A stretch of 64,000 nucleotides of DNA from CAYXTI01 sp964468495 (lineage in GTDB: Bacteria > Pseudomonadota > Alphaproteobacteria > Rickettsiales > Rickettsiaceae), in the NCBI GenBank assembly GCA_964468495.1, contig CAYXTI010000016.1, positions 1 to 64,000 of the forward strand. Direction: 5' to 3'. Position numbers and translations under genes: made by a program. This document shows positions 18,948 to 27,495 of the stretch, in pieces; position 1 is the stretch's first letter, and every line of letters starts with the position of its first letter. The notes under the pieces are model-generated. The model did no database searches and was not told the origin of the DNA. It saw only the letters and a list, made by a program, of their open reading frames with translations.

Positions 18948-20414
18948 TTATTCTATATATCCTATTAATGCAGAGAAATCTTTTATGAACACTAACATTA
19001 AAAATTGAATAATTACAATAGCAACCAATCCATATTCTACTTTATCAATTATCACTATTTCAGTATTTTTTTTTGTACTATAATTAGTAGAAAAAAATAC
19101 TGCCATAATAAGCTTCCCATGGTATAATAACGCAATACATGACCCTATTAATATAACAACCAACTCTATAAACAAAGTATTATTAATTAACAAGTTTAGT
19201 ATCTTTATTTTTACTAAAAACATACTAGTTAAAGGTATAGATGCACTAAATATAATAATGAATGAATATAATAATTTAAATAAATAACTTTTTCTTATAA
19301 TAATAAAATTATCAAAATTTAAATTTTTGCCTTTTTCATTAGAATAATGCTCTATAATCGCTATTATTAAAAACATCGCTACTTTATTAATCCCCTCAAA
19401 TATTAATAATTGAAATAATATAGATCTTGCTTGTTCTATTGTAATTAATAACACAGCATAGCCAACTTGCGATGCACTAGAATAAATAACTACTTTTTTA
19501 AAATTTTTTGAAATAAGAGCTAAAAATGCGCATAACACTATTGTAGCCATTGCCATAGGTCTTAACATCATTATTATTAAATTGGCATAACTTATTTCAA
19601 TAGTAAAGTGTAAAAACCGAATCATAATATAACACCCCATTACTCCAGAAATAGCTGCAAGATAAGTTAGCATAAATGGAGCAGTTGTAGAATAAGCTCT
19701 AATCATCCAAAAATGCATTGGAAAAAATGCTATTTTTAAAATTGCTCCTACTAAAAAAAATACAACTGCAGTGGTAATAATACGATAATATTGAACCTGG
19801 TTAGGAAGTATTAAAAAAATATCGCTTATATTCAAGCTACCTGTTATAGCTAATAAAAAACCAATACTAATTAATATTAAAGTTGCTCCTATAGTTCCTA
19901 GCATTAAATAATCAAATGCTCCAATATATGACTTAGGATTTTTACTTATTGATACTAATACATAAGTTGATAATGATGATATTTCAAGAAAAACATACAT
20001 ATTAAATAAATCATTAGTACTCATAATACCTAGATAGCCAAAATGAGATAATAATAATAACGTATAAAAAATATGCCTTTTTTCCTCTTTAATATAACAA
20101 GTGATAGTTGTTTCAATTAATCGCTTTCCAAATACTAAAAAGAATAACAATATCATATTCATATATATAATAAGTGGTTGATTAAGATAATCTAACCTAT
20201 ATTCTATACCTATAGGTGCAGGCCATCCTCCAAAAGAATAATATATTGAGCTTTTTACTGCTGGTAACATATATATAGATATAATTAAACATACTAATAT
20301 AGTTACTACAGACAAAATTCGTACTAATGATAAATTAAAGCTTAGTACATTAATAAGCCCTACAAACAAAGGCAATAATACTTGTATAGCAGGTATATGT
20401 GTTACAATGCTCAT
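18948..20414 (-). CDS. mrpD: Multisubunit Na+/H+ antiporter subunit MrpD
   Basis: A 488-residue polytopic protein. The periplasmic motif GGWPAPIGIEYRLDYLNQP (about residues 62-80) is typical of MrpD. Glu144 and Lys227 (ILKIAFFPMHFW) are conserved. The later Lys of the SALLSG..KVG motif is missing (AAISGVMGCYIMIR), and the HxxxK motif reads FEGINK. MrpD is a main ion-conducting subunit of the Mrp antiporter. The start overlaps the end of mrpC by 4 bases, showing translational coupling. Confidence 0.88.
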   Translation of the reverse strand: MSIVTHIPAIQVLLPLFVGLINVLSFNLSLVRILSVVTILVCLIISIYMLPAVKSSIYYSFGGWPAPIGIEYRLDYLNQPLIIYMNMILLFFLVFGKRLIETTITCYIKEEKRHIFYTLLLLSHFGYLGIMSTNDLFNMYVFLEISSLSTYVLVSISKNPKSYIGAFDYLMLGTIGATLILISIGFLLAITGSLNISDIFLILPNQVQYYRIITTAVVFFLVGAILKIAFFPMHFWMIRAYSTTAPFMLTYLAAISGVMGCYIMIRFLHFTIEISYANLIIMMLRPMAMATIVLCAFLALISKNFKKVVIYSSASQVGYAVLLITIEQARSILFQLLIFEGINKVAMFLIIAIIEHYSNEKGKNLNFDNFIIIRKSYLFKLLYSFIIIFSASIPLTSMFLVKIKILNLLINNTLFIELVVILIGSCIALLYHGKLIMAVFFSTNYSTKKNTEIVIIDKVEYGLVAIVIIQFLMLVFIKDFSALIGYIE

Positions 20415-20761
20415 TGATTTATTATTTCTGAATCAATTTTATAAGAATTAATTGTTCCGTAATGGTTATATATTTGATAAATCATTGCTAATCCTACAGA
20501 TAATGTAGCAAAACCTACAACAATTGCTGTTAGCATTAACACATGGGGTAATGGACTAGTAAATAAAACACTACTATTATTTAAATCAATTGGCACTACT
20601 CCATTTCTAGGTTTACTAAGAGCTATATAGAAAATCAATACAGAATTCTGGAAGATACCAAGACCAATAATCTTCTTTATATAATTATTACTAACTAATA
20701 TAATAAAAAGACCACTAGTTAGAACTACTAATGCAAAAAAATATATTAAGTTATAATGCAT
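20411..20761 (-). CDS. mrpC: Multisubunit Na+/H+ antiporter subunit MrpC (NuoK-like)
   Basis: A 116-residue protein with three membrane helices. It has the MrpC/NuoK features LTSGLFIILVSNNYIKKIIG at the N-terminus and SPLPHVLMLTAIVVGFATLS, where the PHxLxLTAIVIG motif is diagnostic of MrpC. It forms part of the ion path joining the antiporter subunits. It overlaps mrpD by 4 bases and follows mrpB after 32 bases. Confidence 0.93.
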   Translation of the reverse strand: MHYNLIYFFALVVLTSGLFIILVSNNYIKKIIGLGIFQNSVLIFYIALSKPRNGVVPIDLNNSSVLFTSPLPHVLMLTAIVVGFATLSVGLAMIYQIYNHYGTINSYKIDSEIINQ

Positions 20762-20793
20762 AAAAACCTTATTTATTTTAGAATTATCTAATA

Positions 20794-21204
20794 TTAATCT
20801 CTAAGTAAAAAATAGATAAGAGATATTACCGAGGATACAGTTAAACCAACACCTATTTCAATACAAAAAATACCTATATGTTGACCATTAATTTTATTTT
20901 TTGCTAATGAGCTATAGTCTAAGAAATTATCATTAAATATAAAAGAAATTAATCCAATAGATAAATAAAGGAGAACTCCACTCACAGCACAAACTACTAA
21001 ACTATTAATAGGGAAATACTTTTCTATTTTTTCTTTACTAAAAATTAAATCACATGCTACTATTGCGCTTGCAAATATTACTCCAGCCTGAAATCCACCT
21101 CCTGGAGAAACTTCTCCATTGATTTGAATGTATATTGCATAAAGTATAATATAAGGAATAATAAAAGGAATTAAACCTTTTGTAATAGTATATCTATTAA
21201 ACAT
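20794..21204 (-). CDS. mrpB: Multisubunit Na+/H+ antiporter subunit MrpB
   Basis: A 136-residue protein with the MnhB domain. The signature HG.xSPGGGFQAG appears as INGEVSPGGGFQAGVIFA at about residues 29-46, with four hydrophobic helices. MrpB is an essential membrane subunit of the Mrp complex. Its start lies inside the end of the upstream MrpA C-terminal-like gene (8-base overlap). Confidence 0.92.
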   Translation of the reverse strand: MFNRYTITKGLIPFIIPYIILYAIYIQINGEVSPGGGFQAGVIFASAIVACDLIFSKEKIEKYFPINSLVVCAVSGVLLYLSIGLISFIFNDNFLDYSSLAKNKINGQHIGIFCIEIGVGLTVSSVISLIYFLLRD

Positions 21205-21778
21205 TATCTTTATTACCTTTTTTATGTGATAAAATTATTAGCATAGATAATCCTGCTATTAAAATTACTACTGTTTCACCTAATGTATCATACCCCCTAT
21301 AACTAGCAAGTATTGCTGCTACAAATGAAGGAATAGCTATATCATACTTTGTATTCTCTATATAGTATTTACTAACATGAGTTTGTATAGGGTTGTCTTT
21401 AAAGCCAAATAATGGTAAATCAAAACTAGCCCAGGTTAAAATAATTATAAAAACAATAACTAATATTAAAGCTAATATTATCCTTCCCTTTGATATATTT
21501 TCATCATTATTTTTAAATATTTTGATTAGATTCAAAAAAACACATGTAGATATACATGCATTAATTGCTGCCTCTGTCATAGCTACATCTGGTGCATCCA
21601 TTAACAAGTAATAATTTGATAATAATAAACTCAGAACCGATATATTAATGACAGAATATAAAAGATTCTTTGTTTTAATTATATTAATACAACTAGCAAT
21701 TATTAAAACAGAGCTTATAATTAACAATACCATACTAATAGTAAATTCAAGCTTAAAAGGTAATTTAAACCAATCCAT
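21197..21778 (-). CDS. MrpA C-terminal-like subunit (DUF4040/MbhD-MbhE type)
   Basis: A 193-residue protein that matches the C-terminal part of MrpA as a separate polypeptide. The first half has the DUF4040 motif (APDVAMTEAAINACISTCVFL). The second half ends with the MbhE-like GYDTLGETVVILIAGLSMLIIL. In group-2 Mrp and membrane hydrogenase clusters this unit is also encoded alone, between G and B, exactly as here. The conserved acidic residues of the first half (Asp63, Glu69) are thought to be part of the ion channel. Confidence 0.88.
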   Translation of the reverse strand: MDWFKLPFKLEFTISMVLLIISSVLIIASCINIIKTKNLLYSVINISVLSLLLSNYYLLMDAPDVAMTEAAINACISTCVFLNLIKIFKNNDENISKGRIILALILVIVFIIILTWASFDLPLFGFKDNPIQTHVSKYYIENTKYDIAIPSFVAAILASYRGYDTLGETVVILIAGLSMLIILSHKKGNKDNV

Positions 21779-21817
21779 AAATCCTTAAAATTTATAATTC
21801 TATTATAATTCTATATT

Positions 21818-22123
21818 TTACTTACTATCAAGATGATTTTTAGCTTTATAAAGCAAAGATACTCTTGATAAAGTATATGTTGAAAGTGGATTTAATAAAA
21901 ATACTAATATTATAATAAGCCAAAGCTTTATTTTCATATTAACACCTTCATATACAAAACTTAGCCCCATTAAACATAATGGAATAGCTATACATTCTAC
22001 TACACTGGCCGCATGTATTTTATTATAAAAACTAGAAAAACGAATTAATGCTATTGTTCCCAAAACTATGGTAAATATACCTATAATAATAAAAATCCAC
22101 CCTATATATTTAATATATATCAT
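21818..22123 (-). CDS. mrpG: Multisubunit Na+/H+ antiporter subunit MrpG
   Basis: A 101-residue protein with three hydrophobic helices and the PhaG/MnhG pattern GTIALIRFSSFYNKIHAASVVE (conserved R-x2-D/S-x2-RxHA-like core, here FYNKIHAAS). It is the first gene of the cluster. The subunits MrpE and MrpF, which normally precede MrpG, are absent; ftsA lies directly upstream instead. Confidence 0.88.
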   Translation of the reverse strand: MIYIKYIGWIFIIIGIFTIVLGTIALIRFSSFYNKIHAASVVECIAIPLCLMGLSFVYEGVNMKIKLWLIIILVFLLNPLSTYTLSRVSLLYKAKNHLDSK

Positions 22124-22283
22124 ATTCTTATAACTTTGTTAAAAAATTATTTAATAATTACATATTAACTTTTTTATATATTGAAATAAATAACTAAATA
22201 AGTGATTAACTAAATAGATAGATAAAAATTCTACAACTATGATCTTGTATAACATACTTATTTATAACCTAATATTAGATTTG

Positions 22284-23522
22284 CTATATATTTTCTTTAA
22301 TCCATAATATCATCTTTTTAACTAAACTATTATATGATTTACTAACTAAAAAATTATTGTGTACTTCTACCATTTTAGATTTTATTATCCCAACAACAGC
22401 AGAATAAGTGTATGGGTTATAACCTTCTTTAAATCCTGTAATATATTCCGGTTTTGCCAATCTTACATGTTTATTAAAAACGCTAGTTATTAAATTTTTC
22501 AATCCTTGTAAACTTGCGCCCCCTCCTGTTACAACTAACTTATTAGAAATAACAGAATCTATTTCTATATTATTATATTGATCTCTTATCTGTTCAAATA
22601 TTGGTTTCAATCTAGAATAAATAATCTTAGATAATTGTAGTGAACTAATAGATAAATCTTTATCAACATAATTATCTTCTAATTCCCCTATTTTAATAAT
22701 CTCTGGTTTACTAATTATATCAGAAGTAGCTGCTCCATATAAAATCTTCAACTTTTCAGCTTTTTTTATACTTATACCAAAAGCTTTTGCAATATCTAAA
22801 GTAACATGAAAACTTCCTAAAGAGACATACCCTATATAAATTAATTTTTTATTAAAGAAAACAGCAAAGCTAGTAGTATGACTTCCTATATCAATAATTA
22901 AAGCCCCTATCTCCTGTTCTTCTTTTGTTAAACATGATAATCCTGCTGTATAGACAGCTAACATTACTTCACTAACATTAATTTGACAACGAGTAAAACA
23001 ATTAATAATATTAGCTAGCATTAACGAATTAACAGTTATAATATGCATTTGACAGCTTAATTGATTTGCATACAACCCAATAGGTTCATCTATTACACAA
23101 TTATTATCTATAGAGAATTCAACAGGAAAACAATGAATAACATCCTGATTAGGGACATTAAATTCTAATAACACTTTATCTATAAGTTTTTTTACATGTG
23201 TTTTGGTAATTAGAATATTACTACTGCTTCCTATTTTAATACTATTATTAATATAATAGGATTTAGCTCCTATTCCAGATAATGAAATTATGACCTCTTT
23301 TATATTTTTATCACTGACTTTCTCTAACTGATAAATAGCAGACATAACGCTATTTTCTGCTGCCACTATATCAGTGACTACCCCTGATTTTAAACCTAAC
23401 GAAGAATGCACTGACTGAGCAACAATATTCAATACCCCTTGCCTATTTGCACGAGCTGCGATAGCTGATATTTTACTACTACCTATATCAATAGCAAAAT
23501 AATTAGGCGATTTTTTTTTCAT
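22284..23522 (-). CDS. ftsA: Cell division protein FtsA
   Basis: A 412-residue actin-fold ATPase. The nucleotide motifs are FAIDIGSSKISAIAA (phosphate 1), LIIDIGSHTTSFAVF (phosphate 2) and LVVTGGGASLQGL (adenosine). The C-terminus, SLVKKMILWIKENI, is the amphipathic membrane-targeting helix. FtsA tethers FtsZ to the membrane and recruits later divisome proteins. The usual neighbours ftsQ and ftsZ are absent from the window; the gene stands between the antiporter cluster and tRNA-Ser. Confidence 0.95.
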   Translation of the reverse strand: MKKKSPNYFAIDIGSSKISAIAARANRQGVLNIVAQSVHSSLGLKSGVVTDIVAAENSVMSAIYQLEKVSDKNIKEVIISLSGIGAKSYYINNSIKIGSSSNILITKTHVKKLIDKVLLEFNVPNQDVIHCFPVEFSIDNNCVIDEPIGLYANQLSCQMHIITVNSLMLANIINCFTRCQINVSEVMLAVYTAGLSCLTKEEQEIGALIIDIGSHTTSFAVFFNKKLIYIGYVSLGSFHVTLDIAKAFGISIKKAEKLKILYGAATSDIISKPEIIKIGELEDNYVDKDLSISSLQLSKIIYSRLKPIFEQIRDQYNNIEIDSVISNKLVVTGGGASLQGLKNLITSVFNKHVRLAKPEYITGFKEGYNPYTYSAVVGIIKSKMVEVHNNFLVSKSYNSLVKKMILWIKENI

Positions 23523-23561
23523 ATTTGTATATATAATGAAATAATCAAGAAAATTTAATAT

Positions 23562-23585
23562 ATAAATATATAAATATATAAATAT
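23562..23585. repeat. Short tandem repeat, 8-bp unit x3
   Basis: The unit ataaatat occurs three times in tandem in the spacer between ftsA and tRNA-Ser. It resembles the 10-bp array at 191-220. It is probably replication slippage in A+T DNA. Confidence 0.75.
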
Positions 23586-23610
23586 ATATTCAAGAACATT
23601 AATTATTTTC

Positions 23611-23639
23611 TTGAAAAAATAACAAGCATATAGTATCTA
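23611..23639 (+). promoter_or_regulatory. Sigma70-like promoter for tRNA-Ser(UGA)
   Basis: TTGAAA (23611-23616), a 17-base spacer and TATCTA (23634-23639). It points at the tRNA, whose mature 5' end lies about 31 bases downstream of the -10 element. Confidence 0.5.
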
Positions 23640-23670
23640 TTAGCACGTTTAGTAAAGCTAAGTTAATTTA

Positions 23671-23760
23671 GGATAGGTGTCCGAGTGGTTGAAGGAACTG
23701 GTCTTGAAAACCAGCATACGCTTTTGCGTATCGTGGGTTCGAATCCCACCCTATCCGCCA
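23671..23760 (+). tRNA. tRNA-Ser (anticodon UGA)
   Basis: Class II tRNA with acceptor stem GGATAGG/CCTATCC, anticodon loop CTTGAAA (TGA), a long variable arm formed by ATACGC/GCGTAT, T-loop TTCGAAT and encoded CCA. It reads UCN serine codons. Confidence 0.97.
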
Positions 23761-23812
23761 TAATAAAATAATATATTAGATACAACTAATAATTTATATA
23801 AACTACTAAAAG

Positions 23813-23880
23813 CATTGTTGCCTTTCTACTTTATTAAAAAAATGTTATAAAGTAAATTGGCCTAACAATGTTTTTATTAT
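23813..23880 (+). terminator. Long bipartite intrinsic terminator after tRNA-Ser(UGA)
   Basis: The outer stem CATTGTT/AACAATG and the following GCC/GGC pair enclose an 8-bp inner stem TACTTTAT/ATAAAGTA. The T-rich run TTTTTATTATATTT comes directly after. It ends the tRNA transcript, overlaps the 3' end of the convergent polA, and could work in both directions. Confidence 0.65.
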
Positions 23881-26480
23881 ATTTCTACTAATCTATCTCC
23901 ACTTAGAATATGAACATTAAATAATATATCTTCTAGACAATAAGATTTTTCCATAATAGATTTAATTATTGGAATTACATCGTTAACTTCATTATTTGGC
24001 GATTCAAAAATAAGCTCATCATGAATCTGCAAAATCATTTTCGTTTTCATTTGTAGTCTTTCTAATGCCTGATATAACTCTACCATTGCAATCTTGACAA
24101 TTTCAGAGGCAAAACTTTGTATAGGAGCATTAATTGCTGTTCGCTCTGCTAAAGATTTACTACTGTAATCTTTACTATTTATATTAATAATAAAGGATTT
24201 TCTTCCTAAAAAATTAGTAACATAACCATATTTTTTAGCAAAATCTATAGTATTAATCATATATTTTTCGATTCCTGGATACTCATAAAAATACTTATCA
24301 ATATATTGTTGAGCCTTAGTGCGTGTTATATTTAATTGTTTTGCTAAGCCAAATGCACTAATACCATATATTATTCCAAAATTTATTGCTTTTGCTTTAC
24401 GTCTCATATCTTTATCTACTTCTTCTGCTTTCACTGAAAAAATTTGACTAGCAGTTTGAGTATGAATATCAACATTATTAATAAAAGCTTCCTTTAATGG
24501 TTTGATATTTGCAACACAGCTTAATATTCTTAATTCTATTTGAGAGTAATCTGCTGAGATTAATTTATACCCTTTTTGAGTAATAAAGGCAGCTCTAATT
24601 TTATTCCCCTCAATAGTCCTAATAGGAATATTCTGTAAATTTGGTGATCTTGAACTTAATCTACCTGTAATAGTAGATGCTTGTAAAAAAGTAGTATGTA
24701 TACGGTTAGTCTTATTATTTACTTGCTTCAGTAAATTATCTATGTATGTATTCTTTAACTTACTAAAATGACGAAATTTTAGTATTAAAGATGCTATTTC
24801 ATAGCCTTGATCTTTTAATTTTTCTAGAATATCTGAACTAGTAGTATAATATTTAGATTTCACTAATAGTTTAGAAAAAGGCAATTTCATTTTATCAAAT
24901 AATATTTCTCCTAATTTCTTAGGAGAAAGTATGTTAAATACCTGACCAGTAAAAGTAAAAATTTTATTTTCTAATTGACTTATCTCATTTGAAAACTCTT
25001 GTGATAACTCCCTTAAGTAAACAGTATCTACTTTTATTCCTATTTTTTCGATTGTATTTAAAACATAACATAAAGGTATATCTATCTCTTGATATAAATG
25101 CAATACTTTACTAGTTATCAATAATTCTAATAACCTATCGTAACACTCTGAAAAATACTGTATAACATTAGATTGATCTAACGACTCTTCTATATTATAG
25201 CCAGAGTAAGTATTAATAATATATATTAGAGAATCCTCTTTTTTACCAGCATTTATGCAATAACTCATTAAAAATAAATCTTCGCATCCCTTCAAAGAAC
25301 ATTTAATTATTTTTAAAAAATCTTTTAGATTAAAAACAATTTTCTTAATTGATTCATCAGCAAATAAAATATGTATTAAGCTATTTAAATTACTTTTTAA
25401 TATATTATCTTGATAATAATCAATAATAAAAATTTGATTTTTTGTTGCAAAAGAAATTTTTATAATATTATTAAAATAACGCAAATCAGCTGAAACTCTA
25501 CCCTCTTGTTCGATTATTGATAACATTTGATTAAATTCATATTCAGTTTTTATTTCTTGAATATTGTTATTAACAATAATATCCTGTTCTAATTTAGTCT
25601 TTACATAATCAGCTATCTTTAAATTAAATAAATCTTCTACCCTCTTAATAAGAGAGTTAAATTCATAATCATGCAAAAATTTAGAAATCTCCTTTACATC
25701 AGGTGAAACTAACCTAAAATCTTCTATTTTATAGTCAATTTTTACATTTTTATTAAGACCAACTAAACACCAAGATAACATTGCATTATTATAGTTTTTA
25801 GTTAATAATTCTTGATAACGTTTATTTTCTATCTTATCAATTGATTTATATATTGCTTCTACACTTCCATATTTATTAACTAACTTTGAGGCAATCTTAA
25901 CCCCTATCCCTTTTACTCCTGGAATATTATCAGATTTATCTCCTATTAATGCTTGAACATCTCTTACTTTATCAGCAGTAGTCCCAAATTTCTTTTTAAC
26001 ACTATCCGATAAAATATACTGCGCTGCAATAGGATTATACATTTCAATATAATCACTCATTAATTGTATTAAATCTTTATCAGAAGAGGCTATTATTAAT
26101 GGTTGTTTTGCTTCAGTAGCATGTTTAGCTATAGTAGCAATTAGATCATCAGCTTCAAAACCTACTTTTTCTAAAATAGATATATTAAAAGCCTTTATTA
26201 AGACTCTCAACAATTTTAATTGCTGAATTAAATCATCTGAGATTGTAGGTCTATTTTTTTTATATTCTTTATATATATTATGACGAAAAGTTTTTCCTTT
26301 ACTATCAAGTACTACAACTACATATTTTGGTTTTAAATCTTTTAATATTTTTATAAACATCGAAGTAAAACCATATAAAGCTCCTACTGGTGTACCTTTT
26401 TTAGTAGTTAAAGAAGGTTGAACATGATATGCTCTGTATATAAAACTATAACCATCTATAACTAATAACTTATTTGACAT
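23877..26480 (-). CDS. polA: DNA polymerase I
   Basis: An 867-residue family A polymerase. The N-terminal 5' nuclease domain (about 1-290) shows EADDLIATIA and GDKSDNIPGVKGIGVKIA. The C-terminal polymerase has motif A SADYSQIELRILS, O-helix MRRKAKAINFGIIYG and motif C QIHDELIFE. In the middle domain the proofreading DxE motif reads SADLRYF (Glu replaced by Arg), and the NLKYD motif reads NLKDF, so 3'-5' exonuclease activity is probably lost. It fills gaps in repair and removes Okazaki primers. The gene stands alone, between tRNA-Ser and the NDUFS4-like gene. Confidence 0.96.
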   Translation of the reverse strand: MSNKLLVIDGYSFIYRAYHVQPSLTTKKGTPVGALYGFTSMFIKILKDLKPKYVVVVLDSKGKTFRHNIYKEYKKNRPTISDDLIQQLKLLRVLIKAFNISILEKVGFEADDLIATIAKHATEAKQPLIIASSDKDLIQLMSDYIEMYNPIAAQYILSDSVKKKFGTTADKVRDVQALIGDKSDNIPGVKGIGVKIASKLVNKYGSVEAIYKSIDKIENKRYQELLTKNYNNAMLSWCLVGLNKNVKIDYKIEDFRLVSPDVKEISKFLHDYEFNSLIKRVEDLFNLKIADYVKTKLEQDIIVNNNIQEIKTEYEFNQMLSIIEQEGRVSADLRYFNNIIKISFATKNQIFIIDYYQDNILKSNLNSLIHILFADESIKKIVFNLKDFLKIIKCSLKGCEDLFLMSYCINAGKKEDSLIYIINTYSGYNIEESLDQSNVIQYFSECYDRLLELLITSKVLHLYQEIDIPLCYVLNTIEKIGIKVDTVYLRELSQEFSNEISQLENKIFTFTGQVFNILSPKKLGEILFDKMKLPFSKLLVKSKYYTTSSDILEKLKDQGYEIASLILKFRHFSKLKNTYIDNLLKQVNNKTNRIHTTFLQASTITGRLSSRSPNLQNIPIRTIEGNKIRAAFITQKGYKLISADYSQIELRILSCVANIKPLKEAFINNVDIHTQTASQIFSVKAEEVDKDMRRKAKAINFGIIYGISAFGLAKQLNITRTKAQQYIDKYFYEYPGIEKYMINTIDFAKKYGYVTNFLGRKSFIININSKDYSSKSLAERTAINAPIQSFASEIVKIAMVELYQALERLQMKTKMILQIHDELIFESPNNEVNDVIPIIKSIMEKSYCLEDILFNVHILSGDRLVEI

Positions 26481-26646
26481 ATTGAATACTACTTATTGTT
26501 CTCTCTTAAACTTAAAATAAATAATTTATTTTGTAATAACCTTAAATATTAACAATCTTTTATCTCTTTAATAACTTTTAATAGAAAAAATTATTTATTC
26601 TATAGACTTAATATAATTTTAATTTAGGTTATAATTAACTTAATTT

Positions 26647-26925
26647 TTATTTAAAATTTTGAGCATAACTTTTCTTAATGATAGAAGATTTTTGAGAAAA
26701 TACTACCTCATAGTAATAGTTATTCTTTTTTGCAAAAGCAACAGCATTTTCACAACTAGAAAACTTTATTTTTACTTCATTACTCATATCACTAGATGAG
26801 GTACGACCAATTAAAGAATCTTTAAATTGACTATTATCGCTTCTAATAAACTCTAATAACCAATAATCGTTATTACCTACAGATTGTTTTGTTGATTTCG
26901 CAGGTTGAGAAATTCTTACTATCAT
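26647..26925 (-). CDS. NDUFS4-like NADH dehydrogenase (complex I) accessory subunit
   Basis: A 92-residue protein matching the ETC complex I conserved-region family. It shows VRISQPAKSTKQS at the start, then DYWLLEF, GRTSSSDM and VKIKFSSCENAVAFAKKNNYYYEV, ending in the typical KSYAQNF. Eukaryotic NDUFS4 stabilises the NADH-binding arm of complex I, and alphaproteobacteria keep a short homologue. It has the full short-form length. No nuo genes are nearby, which is common for this gene. Confidence 0.88.
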   Translation of the reverse strand: MIVRISQPAKSTKQSVGNNDYWLLEFIRSDNSQFKDSLIGRTSSSDMSNEVKIKFSSCENAVAFAKKNNYYYEVVFSQKSSIIKKSYAQNFK

Positions 26926-27093
26926 AAAAATATAAATATTTATATTGTATCTAATAAAAAATTGGAGTAGACTTATTGGAAGAATGAAAATATAGGGTAA
27001 AATACAAGTTTTAGTGATTACCTTAAATCAACATAAAAATTACTATATACCATCTTCCATATAAAATAATATTATATCAACTACAATAAGTCT

Positions 27094-27324
27094 ATGACTA
27101 TTATTAAAAATATGAGTTTTGAGGACGCATTAACAGAACTTGAAGAGATAGTAAAAAAAATTGATGCAGGTAAAGAAAGCTTAGAGTCCACTATTAATAT
27201 ATTTGAACGTGCTGTACTTTTAAAATCACATTGCGAAAAAATGTTAACTGAAGCAAAACTAAAGATTGATAAAATTACTCAAGACAATGATGGAATAATA
27301 ACTACAACACCAGTTGAAAACTAA
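27094..27324 (+). CDS. xseB: Exodeoxyribonuclease VII small subunit
   Basis: A 76-residue protein with the XseB pattern MSFEDALTELEEIVKKIDAG, then ESLESTINIFERAVLLKSHCEKML: two antiparallel helices. Several copies bind each XseA to form the single-strand nuclease. xseA is not in the window. Translation may start at codon 1 or at the Met that begins the conserved block (codon 7). Confidence 0.93.
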   Translation: MTIIKNMSFEDALTELEEIVKKIDAGKESLESTINIFERAVLLKSHCEKMLTEAKLKIDKITQDNDGIITTTPVEN

Positions 27325-27495
27325 ACCATTAATATATCATATTCATATATAAAGATATATATAAACTGTAAAAACTATACTGAATATATAATTAATAATT
27401 CATATAAGCTATAAAATAGTGGCTATAGATGCATAAAACTAAATGACTATTTTTTATACAAAATGAATATTATGTACACACCTATATAATGTATC

